Assembly: GCA_031270525.1 (NCBI GenBank)
Contig: JAISXN010000063.1
Location: forward strand, 1-5,481
Length of the DNA stretch: 5,481 nt
Direction: 5' to 3'
DNA from: Candidatus Symbiothrix sp.
GTDB taxonomy: Bacteria > Bacteroidota > Bacteroidia > Bacteroidales > Azobacteroidaceae
Shown: positions 1-5,481 of the stretch, in pieces
How the letters are laid out: the number at the start of each line of letters is the position of its first letter
Position numbering within the stretch: the first letter of the stretch is position 1
Program-made: the position numbers and the translations under genes
The notes under the pieces: model-generated
What the model saw: only the letters and a program-made list of their open reading frames with translations
Database searches by the model: none
What the model was told of the DNA's origin: nothing

Positions 1-788
1 ATAATATACCGCCCTTTCCAAATCGCCGGAATAGCTCCATTGTAACGGTCGTTGACCAACAAGTTACCTTCGGAAAATTCCTCCGTTTGCCTGGTAAATG
101 CAAAATAAGCAGTCAGGATGTTTTTTGCATTTTCCGCTGTTTTTGCATCCAGCGCAAAGACTTGAAATTCTTTACCGTCTATCTCGTAGTCGACTGTATA
201 AACCGGTTTTAGAAATTCATGGCCGATGTAATTGCTTGTAATATAAGCTTCAGTATGGGGAATTGCTCCTTGTTCCGGAAATTTAGCGAAAACAGGCGGA
301 TAGCTTGCATTCGGGTCTATTCTTTTTGCTAAACTTTTGGCTATCTGCTGCATAGCCGAAATGAAATCTTCGCCTTCATTGCTGGCGGAAATTTTCACAT
401 ACATACAACCGGAAAAGAAATACAAACCGTATTCGTCTCCTTGCGCTTCGCCACCAATCTCCGGATAAAAAGACATATCCGTCGAACGTTCGGAAGCGTA
501 CATGCCGAAAGCGTCTTCCGGTGTAGCGTGGCGATAGGCTTGAATAGTGATGTAATCTTCGCCTCTGGTATAAACCATACTCGTCATTTCCTGAAAATTA
601 TTTTCCAGAAACAGAGGCGCAGCCCCGTTAATACGTTCATACAAATTATCCCGGTTAAAGACTTCAATTTCAGGCGTAATCGTCCAACCTTCCACCGGAG
701 GTAGATCCGATTTCAATTCCTGTGGCGTTTGAGAATAAACTTGTACACAAAGACACAAAGACGCAATAAAAAGAGGTAATCTGTTCAT
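1..788 (-). CDS. Secreted DUF6599-like protein of unknown function, C-terminus cut by window edge
   Basis: The frame is open from the ATG at 788-786 to the window edge, giving 262 full codons and no stop, so the C-terminus is missing. Residues 1-20 form a Sec-type signal peptide: Asn2-Arg3, a hydrophobic core, then a likely cleavage near Tyr-Ser-Gln (18-20). Cys12 and Cys14 lie inside the core and do not make a proper lipobox. The mature part is soluble-looking, with the blocks YERINGAAPLF (50-60), AFGMYASER (93-101), YFFSGCMYVKIS, and near the edge a 'YNGAIPAIWKGRYI' block. These resemble the DUF6599 family, which has no known biochemical role; the assignment is by recognition, not by a search. 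The start lies two bases after the reductase stop codon, so it is very probably translated by coupling. It is likely periplasmic or envelope-associated. The visible length suggests that only a short tail is missing. Confidence 0.8.
   Translation of the reverse strand, partial: MNRLPLFIASLCLCVQVYSQTPQELKSDLPPVEGWTITPEIEVFNRDNLYERINGAAPLFLENNFQEMTSMVYTRGEDYITIQAYRHATPEDAFGMYASERSTDMSFYPEIGGEAQGDEYGLYFFSGCMYVKISASNEGEDFISAMQQIAKSLAKRIDPNASYPPVFAKFPEQGAIPHTEAYITSNYIGHEFLKPVYTVDYEIDGKEFQVFALDAKTAENAKNILTAYFAFTRQTEEFSEGNLLVNDRYNGAIPAIWKGRYI
745..766. repeat. CACAAAGA-type short repeat inside a signal-peptide coding region
   Basis: The + strand reads ACACAAAGACACAAAGACGC and then AA, an imperfect tandem of the unit ACACAAAG / ACACAAAG / ACGCAA. 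It lies within the 5' end of the DUF6599-like gene and encodes the Ala-Ser-Leu-Cys-Leu-Cys-Val core of its signal peptide. From memory, sequences of the form CACAAAGACACAAAG recur as dispersed short elements in many bacterial genomes, often between genes. Whether this copy belongs to such a family or is a chance result of hydrophobic codons cannot be decided from one copy. Confidence 0.4.
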
Positions 789-790
789 TT

Positions 791-1972
791 TTAAGCAAGA
801 AAATAAGACGGTACATTAACAATCGGCGTAATGGCAGCGATTTTTTCCGCTACTTTGAATCCGGATGGACAGTTGACCGTACATTTGGCACAGCCCGCAC
901 AATCGTTTCCGTTTACGGTCGAACTTTCCAAAGTTTCTTTCGATAAAGCCGCATATTTGTATCCGTAATTGTACATGTAAGCCCGCATAATCGCCGGAAT
1001 CGGCAGACTTTTCGTGCATTGTTCCACGCATTGTCCGCAATTCTGACAATACAAAAGTTCGTTTTTCTCAATCAATCCGGCCAGATAATTTTTGTCGGCC
1101 GCGTCTAACTGGGGACGATAAGCCGCTTCCAAACAATTGTCTAACAAGTCGAAGCTGGTAAATCCGGGAACCGCCGTCGTGATGTTCGGATTTTGCCATA
1201 CCCAACGCAGACAAGCCGCTCCATCCACTTGCTTCTTTCCTTCGGCATCTTCTACGCCGCCCACCATCGTTTTCATCGCCACAAATCCCATTCCGGCGTC
1301 CACGCCTCTTTGGATAGCATCGTCTAGTTCGGGTAAAATACCCAATTTGAAGTTGTAACTAATCAAACAAACTTCGTAAATGCCGGCTTTAATCGCTTCG
1401 TCAATCTGAGCCGGTTTATTGGCATGAGTAGAAAATCCGATGTGTTTGGTTTTCCCTTCCTCCTTGAATTTTTTCAAGGTTTCAATCAAGCGGGGATCAC
1501 TCAAAATGCCCGTATTTTCAACTGCGTGTGCGTAAAATATATCCACATAGTCCATTTGTAAACGGCGCAGGCTGGTATTCATCTGTTCTTCATATTCGGT
1601 CTCGAAATTACCTGACGACAAATTCGCGTGAACTTTGGTCGCAATGATAAAAGAATTTCTGTCTTTATCTTTGAAAAATTCTCCTAACATTTCTTCGTTT
1701 CTTCCTCTCTGATAACCATGCGCCGTGTCGAAAAATGTTATTCCCGAATTGTACGCCGCACGAACCACTGCGGGATTATCTGCCCGCATTACGCCCATAC
1801 TTAAAATGGGAATGTTGATACCTGTATTACCCAGTTTACGGATAGCCATCTTGTTCTCCTTTGCATCGGTATTTCCTCTTACGGAAGCCGTTGCCGTTTG
1901 CGGTGCAACCCATGCGCCGACGCCGGCCAAAGCCGACAAACCTAAAAACTTTCTGCGATTAATCTTTTCCAT
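791..1972 (-). CDS. Tat-signal aldo/keto reductase with C-terminal double 4Fe-4S ferredoxin domain
   Basis: This is a 393-residue oxidoreductase. Residues 4-29 are a twin-arginine signal (INRRKFLGL, then an Ala/Gly-rich core and Thr-Ala-Thr-Ala). Residues about 43-300 are an aldo/keto reductase barrel with the full catalytic tetrad: Asp82 and Tyr87 in DTAHGY, Lys113 in ATKV, His149 in YAHAV. A VPG...N stretch (268-279) fits the NAD(P)H site. The tail holds two four-cysteine clusters, Cys309/312/315/319 and Cys358/361/364/368, spaced as for two [4Fe-4S] centres. Substrate is unknown. The ATG at 1972 is chosen because the twin-arginine motif then sits at residue 6; an ATG at 2020 would add 16 residues and overlap ilvE by 19 bases. 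No Shine-Dalgarno is seen, only an AT-rich leader. It follows ilvE by 29 bases and precedes the DUF6599-like gene by two. Family assignment is firm; actual export and redox partner are inference. Confidence 0.93.
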   Translation of the reverse strand: MEKINRRKFLGLSALAGVGAWVAPQTATASVRGNTDAKENKMAIRKLGNTGINIPILSMGVMRADNPAVVRAAYNSGITFFDTAHGYQRGRNEEMLGEFFKDKDRNSFIIATKVHANLSSGNFETEYEEQMNTSLRRLQMDYVDIFYAHAVENTGILSDPRLIETLKKFKEEGKTKHIGFSTHANKPAQIDEAIKAGIYEVCLISYNFKLGILPELDDAIQRGVDAGMGFVAMKTMVGGVEDAEGKKQVDGAACLRWVWQNPNITTAVPGFTSFDLLDNCLEAAYRPQLDAADKNYLAGLIEKNELLYCQNCGQCVEQCTKSLPIPAIMRAYMYNYGYKYAALSKETLESSTVNGNDCAGCAKCTVNCPSGFKVAEKIAAITPIVNVPSYFLA

Positions 1973-1982
1973 CTTTTTAATT

Positions 1983-1999
1983 ATTATCACTGTGATAAT
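1983..1999. promoter_or_regulatory. Perfect 17-bp palindrome (8-1-8) upstream of the aldo/keto reductase; possible operator or hairpin
   Basis: The sequence ATTATCAC-T-GTGATAAT is a perfect inverted repeat of 8-bp arms around one central base. It lies wholly within the 29-base gap between the ilvE stop codon (2002-2004) and the reductase start at 1972. As DNA, the inner 7-1-7 symmetry has the geometry of sites bound by dimeric regulators such as the Fur/PerR class, though the arms do not match their usual consensus. As RNA on the minus strand it could fold as a 7-bp AU-rich stem with a CAG loop ending 10 bases before the start codon, which could affect translation. No U-run follows, so it is not a standard terminator. 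A regulatory role is inference from symmetry and position. Confidence 0.45.
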
Positions 2000-2001
2000 G
2001 C

Positions 2002-3018
2002 CTAAACTATTGTTACCCAACCATATTTATCTTCCTCATCACCATATTGGATAGCCCTCAACTTGTTATATAATTTTTCACTGATAGGACCGGGCTGCCC
2101 GTCCTTTGAAAATACATACGACTTGTTTTCGTCCAAATCGTCAATCCGCGAAACAGGACTGATAACAGCCGCCGTTCCGCAAGCGCCCGCTTCCTCGAAT
2201 GTCGCCAGTTCTTCCACCGGAACAGGCCGGCGTTCCACCTTCAGGCCGGTTTCTTCGGCCAATACAATCAGGCTTTTATTCGTGATGGACGGTAAAATAG
2301 ATTGTGATTCGGGTGTAACGTAAGTATTGTTTTTGATACCGAAGAAATTGGCGGGACCACATTCGTCGATGTATTTTTTTTCTTTGGAATCCAAATATAA
2401 AACGGCGGAATAACCCTTTTCGTGGGCAATTTCACCGGCAACCAAACTTGCCGCATAATTTCCGCCCACCTTGATGGTTCCCGTACCTTGCGGTGCAGCG
2501 CGGTCATATCCCCTTAAAATCGCGTAAGGAGTCGGCTTGAAACCGGTTTTGAAATACGGTCCGACAGGCGTTACAAACACGAGGAAAAGATATTCCTTAG
2601 CAGGCTTTACGCCTACCTGAGCGGATGTCCCAAGCAACAGAGGACGGATATATAAAGAAGCTCCGCTTTCGTAAGGCGGCACAAACCGCAAGTTTTTTTT
2701 CACGGCTTCCAGAACCGCTTTTTCAAACAGTTCTACCGGAAATTCCGCCATCAGGATGCCGCGTGAAGAGGCTTGCATACGCAAAGCATTATCTCTCATA
2801 CGGAAAATCCGCACTTTGCCGTCTTTTCCCTTAAACGCTTTCAATCCTTCAAATGCCTCCTGACCGTAATGGAAGCAAGTAGCGGCAATATGTAAATTAA
2901 TTTGTTCGGAATCGGTTATTTCCAAATCACTCCATTTCCCATCCTTGTAATAACTTCGCACATTGAAATCGGTTTTCATGTAACCGAAGGTCAGTTCTGA
3001 CCAATTGATATTTTCCAT
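2002..3018 (-). CDS. ilvE: Branched-chain amino acid aminotransferase (class IV PLP enzyme, type II)
   Basis: This 338-residue cytoplasmic enzyme transfers the amino group between glutamate and the keto acids of leucine, isoleucine and valine. It takes the last step of their synthesis and the first of their breakdown. The N-terminal part has HYGQEAFEGLKAF (50-62) and RIFRMRDNALRM (70-81), typical of the family. The PLP Schiff-base lysine is Lys183 in the TIKVGGNYAAS block (181-191). Glu219 in DECGPANFF is placed to bind the cofactor ring nitrogen. LPSITNKSL (242-250) and CGTAAVISPV (279-288) follow; the last lacks the CxxC redox pair of mammalian mitochondrial enzymes (Ala283 and Ser286 instead). 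Length and motifs fit the long class (ilvE type II) rather than the E. coli-like class. The ATG at 3018 begins MENINWSEL, with no clear Shine-Dalgarno upstream. It lies 96 bases after hppA and 29 before the reductase, so it probably leads the downstream operon. No truncation or frameshift is seen. Confidence 0.95.
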   Translation of the reverse strand: MENINWSELTFGYMKTDFNVRSYYKDGKWSDLEITDSEQINLHIAATCFHYGQEAFEGLKAFKGKDGKVRIFRMRDNALRMQASSRGILMAEFPVELFEKAVLEAVKKNLRFVPPYESGASLYIRPLLLGTSAQVGVKPAKEYLFLVFVTPVGPYFKTGFKPTPYAILRGYDRAAPQGTGTIKVGGNYAASLVAGEIAHEKGYSAVLYLDSKEKKYIDECGPANFFGIKNNTYVTPESQSILPSITNKSLIVLAEETGLKVERRPVPVEELATFEEAGACGTAAVISPVSRIDDLDENKSYVFSKDGQPGPISEKLYNKLRAIQYGDEEDKYGWVTIV

Positions 3019-3060
3019 AAATTTTGTGAGTAACTATTTGATGAACAATTATGTTAAAAT

Positions 3061-3089
3061 TAAATCAAAACACATCAAACGAAGATGTG
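3061..3089 (-). terminator. Weak rho-independent terminator candidate after hppA
   Basis: In the 96-base hppA-ilvE gap (3019-3114) the minus strand reads CACATC-TTCGTTT-GATGTG (3089 to 3071), a 6-bp stem with a 7-base loop. It can extend past a U-U mismatch by A-U, A-U, G-U and C-G pairs. The stem is followed at once by TTTTGATTTA, then ATTTT, a broken U-rich tract. It sits about 25 bases beyond the hppA TAG stop. The stem has only three G-C pairs and the tract is interrupted, so termination is likely partial, leaving some read-through into ilvE possible. The rest of the gap is AT-rich, and I see no clean Bacteroidota promoter in it. Confidence 0.4.
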
Positions 3090-3114
3090 ATTCGTCTCCA
3101 TGTAAAATTAAATG

Positions 3115-5481
3115 CTAGCTTTCTTTCAAAGGAATCAACATCTTATAAAAAGAACGCCAAACAAAAACCAATCCCAGAATGAGGAACGGAATAGCAATCC
3201 ATATCGAATAATCGGCCTCGGGATGGGCTTTCATTTCGATACAAATTTCCGTCGCCAACAATCCGAAAAGCGTCGAAAACTTGATAATCGGATTTAATGA
3301 AACCGACGATGTATCTTTGAAAGGGTCGCCAACCGTATCGCCTACAACTGCCGCTTCGTGCAGAGCCGTATTTTTTTCGCGCAATTCCACTTCGACAATT
3401 TTCTTTCCATTGTCCCAACTTCCGCCGGCATTAGCCATATAAATTGCCTGGAATAAACCGAATACGGCAATTGAAATCAAATAAGCCACGAAAAAATTCG
3501 GGTCGAAGAAAGCAAAAGCCAATGTCAGGGAAATGAGTGCAATGAATATGTTCCACATTCCTTTTTGAGCGTATTGCGTGCAAATTTTCACTACCGCTTT
3601 GGAATCTTCGATATTTGCTTCGGTTTTGTTCATGTCGAAAGTAGTTTTAATAAATTCCACGGCTCGGTAAGCGCCGGTCGTAACCGCTTGCATCGAAGCG
3701 CCGCTAAACCAGAAGACAACTGCGCCTCCGCAGATAAGTCCCAGAATGACAGGCGCATCTGTGAGCGAAAGATTCAGCAAACCGACTCTTTCGAGTAAAA
3801 GAATAATAGAGAAAATCATGGTCGTGGCGCCCACAACCGCTGTTCCGATAAGCACCGGTTTTGCCGTAGCTTTGAAAGTATTGCCGGCCGAATCGTTCGA
3901 TTCCAGATAATATTTCCCTTTTTCAAAATCAGGTTTGAAACCATACGTTTTTTCAATTTCTTTATCTACACCCTTTATTTGTTCTATTTGCGAAAGTTCG
4001 AAAACCGATTGCGCATTGTCGGTAACCGGCCCGTAGCTATCCACAGCAATGGTTACAGGTCCCATGCAAAGGAAACCGAAAGCCACCAAACCAAAGGCAA
4101 AAATGGAAGCATGCACCCCCAAAACACTTTCCAAACCCATTTGAGATGTAAAATAGGCAATAGTCATCAACGCTACAATCAAAAGTCCCGTCCAAAACGC
4201 GCTGAAATATCCGGCCACGATTCCCGAAAGGATATTGAGCGACGCACCGCCTTCGCGTGAAGCCGTTACGATTTCTTTGACATGAGTAGATTTTGAACTG
4301 GTAAAAATCTTGGTAAATTCGGGAATAAGCACCGCTGCCAATGTCCCGCAACTGATAATCACCGCCAATTTCCACCAAAGCGTAGTCTCGGGCATATCGC
4401 CGAGAAGCAGCCGGCTCATAAAGAAACTTGCCGAAATACAAAGAACAGCCGCGATAATAATCAAACGCATAAGCGGCGATTCAAAGTCAAAATCTTTTTT
4501 CTTTCCGTATAATTTGTCGGATATGACTTGATTGATAAAAAAGGCGCAACCTGAAAGGAAATCCATCAGGAAACGCATTCCGAAAATCCAAACGATTAAT
4601 TTCGCTTGAATCTGAGGATCGGGAATGGCAAGCGTAATAAATGTGATAAGCGCTACGCCCGTAACACCATACGTTTCAAAACCGTCGGCGGTCGGGCCTA
4701 CGCTGTCGCCTGCGTTATCGCCTGTACAATCGGCAATTACACCGGGATTGCGCGGATCATCCTCTTTTACTTTGAAAACTACTTTCATCAGGTCGGAGCC
4801 AATGTCGGCAATTTTCGTGAAAATACCACCCGCTATACGTAAAGCGCTCGCTCCCAACGATTCACCAATAGCGAATCCCAAAAAACAGACACCGACAATG
4901 TCGCGTGGAACGAACAGCAAAATAATAATCATCATCACCAATTCGAGCGAAATGAGGAATAAACCGACGCTCATTCCCGCTTTCAGCGGAATATTTACTA
5001 CATCCAGCGGACGATTGCGCAAAGCGGAAAAGGCTGTACGCGCATTGGCAAAAGTATTCACCCGGATTCCGTACCAGGCTACGGTGTAAGAACCTGCCAT
5101 TCCGACAACCGAAAAAAACAGCACTAACAGCACCGTACTAAAACTTTGTCCCACCAAACCGAAGAAGTAGATGCACAAAACGACTGCAATCAATCCGAAA
5201 AGCATCAACAAAAATTTACCTTGTTGCACAAGATAAGTACGGCAAGTGACGTAAATAGTCGATGCGACTTTTTCCATCGACTCATGGACCGGAAGTTTTT
5301 TAACCTGACTAAACAGCAAAAGGCTGAACGCTAACGTTCCCGCAATAATTAAAGCGCCATAAAATAAAAAATTCCATGAAGAAACGGCGTTTCCGAACAA
5401 GTGGAAAGTGCCTTCATGTAAATCCGGAATAGCAAGATCTGCTTCACTTGCAAAAGCTGAAAAATTAATCCCCAAAATAAA
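3115..5481 (-). CDS. hppA: Membrane-integral ion-pumping pyrophosphatase, divergent K+-independent type, 5' partial
   Basis: This integral membrane enzyme hydrolyses PPi and uses the energy to pump H+ (or Na+) across the cytoplasmic membrane. Residues are numbered from the TTG at 5475, giving 786 residues with about 16 hydrophobic segments. That TTG is the only start codon visible; the frame stays open to the edge (Phe-Ile before it), and FSAFASEADLAIP looks like the end of a signal peptide, so the real start is probably just outside. Catalytic residues match the canonical set: Lys221, Asp224, Asp228, a lysine at 231, Glu238-Asp-Asp, Asp249/253/257, Asp486, Asn532, Asp688 and Lys691 (SWDNGKK), then Asp713/717, Lys720 and Asp721 (GDTVGDPFKDT). 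Lys535 in GNTFKA occupies the position that marks K+-independent enzymes. Glu267 in GFETYGVT resembles K+-independent H+ pumps. The sequence departs from ordinary family motifs at several places. The ion pumped is inferred as H+. The gene ends with TAG. Confidence 0.93.
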   Translation of the reverse strand, partial: FILGINFSAFASEADLAIPDLHEGTFHLFGNAVSSWNFLFYGALIIAGTLAFSLLLFSQVKKLPVHESMEKVASTIYVTCRTYLVQQGKFLLMLFGLIAVVLCIYFFGLVGQSFSTVLLVLFFSVVGMAGSYTVAWYGIRVNTFANARTAFSALRNRPLDVVNIPLKAGMSVGLFLISLELVMMIIILLFVPRDIVGVCFLGFAIGESLGASALRIAGGIFTKIADIGSDLMKVVFKVKEDDPRNPGVIADCTGDNAGDSVGPTADGFETYGVTGVALITFITLAIPDPQIQAKLIVWIFGMRFLMDFLSGCAFFINQVISDKLYGKKKDFDFESPLMRLIIIAAVLCISASFFMSRLLLGDMPETTLWWKLAVIISCGTLAAVLIPEFTKIFTSSKSTHVKEIVTASREGGASLNILSGIVAGYFSAFWTGLLIVALMTIAYFTSQMGLESVLGVHASIFAFGLVAFGFLCMGPVTIAVDSYGPVTDNAQSVFELSQIEQIKGVDKEIEKTYGFKPDFEKGKYYLESNDSAGNTFKATAKPVLIGTAVVGATTMIFSIILLLERVGLLNLSLTDAPVILGLICGGAVVFWFSGASMQAVTTGAYRAVEFIKTTFDMNKTEANIEDSKAVVKICTQYAQKGMWNIFIALISLTLAFAFFDPNFFVAYLISIAVFGLFQAIYMANAGGSWDNGKKIVEVELREKNTALHEAAVVGDTVGDPFKDTSSVSLNPIIKFSTLFGLLATEICIEMKAHPEADYSIWIAIPFLILGLVFVWRSFYKMLIPLKES

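Noticed and set aside
441..704. Open frame of 87 codons on the + strand
   Set aside because: It is antisense to the DUF6599-like gene, whose frame is continuous and family-like over the whole stretch.
726..788. Lipoprotein signal for the DUF6599-like protein (Cys12 or Cys14)
   Set aside because: The residues before each cysteine do not fit a lipobox (Leu directly precedes both), and both lie in the middle of the hydrophobic core; an ordinary Sec signal ending near Tyr-Ser-Gln fits better.
1983..1999. Reading the palindrome as an FNR, Crp or rho-independent terminator element
   Set aside because: The spacing and arms do not match TTGAT-N4-ATCAA or TGTGA-N6-TCACA, and no U-run follows on either strand, so only an unspecified regulatory role is kept.
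1973..2020. Longer start for the aldo/keto reductase at the ATG at 2020
   Set aside because: It adds 16 residues ahead of the twin-arginine motif, overlaps the ilvE end by 19 bases and runs through the palindrome; the ATG at 1972 gives a normal Tat signal.
3055..3062. Bacteroidota -7 promoter box (TAATTTTA on the - strand) for ilvE
   Set aside because: It matches TAnnTTTG at five of six fixed positions, but no TTTG lies 19-21 bases upstream (nearest is 13 away) and the region is AT-rich, so a chance match is likely.
4037..4441. Open frame of 134 codons on the - strand in a second frame
   Set aside because: It is an out-of-frame reading of the pyrophosphatase gene, rich in Cys, Arg, Tyr and Phe with no family resemblance.
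4625..5089. Open frame of 154 codons on the + strand
   Set aside because: It lies fully antisense to the well-supported pyrophosphatase gene, and its translation is low-complexity and Ser/Pro/Thr-rich with no recognisable domain.

Overview
The window looks like chromosomal DNA from a Bacteroidota member, probably Bacteroidales. The signs are a moderately AT-rich composition, start sites without clear Shine-Dalgarno sequences, a 'YSQ' signal-peptide end, a fold-type IV aminotransferase of the long (type II) class, a Tat-type aldo/keto reductase with a ferredoxin tail, and a DUF6599-like secreted protein. The organism is inferred from protein character only. No RNA gene, CRISPR array, transposase, integrase or phage gene is visible.

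All four genes lie on the minus strand, so transcription runs from high to low coordinates. First comes a membrane-integral pyrophosphatase (hppA; 3115-5481) whose true start is probably just outside the window. A 96-base gap with a weak terminator-like hairpin follows. Then comes a branched-chain amino acid aminotransferase (ilvE; 2002-3018). After 29 bases, which hold a perfect 17-bp palindrome, comes a Tat-signal aldo/keto reductase with two 4Fe-4S motifs (791-1972). Two bases later begins a secreted DUF6599-like protein (1-788), whose C-terminus is cut off by the window edge. Coding density is very high and no stretch over 100 bases lacks a gene.

The spacing suggests a transcription unit ilvE - aldo/keto reductase - DUF6599, with hppA either upstream in the same unit or ended by the hairpin. 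The last two genes are almost certainly co-translated, and both products carry export signals, so they may act together in the cell envelope. The link to ilvE may be only positional. The pyrophosphatase recycles PPi from biosynthesis, including aminoacyl-tRNA formation, into an ion gradient.

No clearly new multi-gene system is present. The points most worth a second look are: (1) the pyrophosphatase, which departs from canonical motifs yet keeps the catalytic residues and carries the lysine linked to K+ independence, resembling the divergent Na+-regulated H+-PPase group; (2) the export-targeted, Fe-S-carrying aldo/keto reductase coupled to an uncharacterised secreted protein; (3) the palindrome just before the reductase start; and (4) a CACAAAGA-type short repeat that forms part of a signal-peptide coding sequence.
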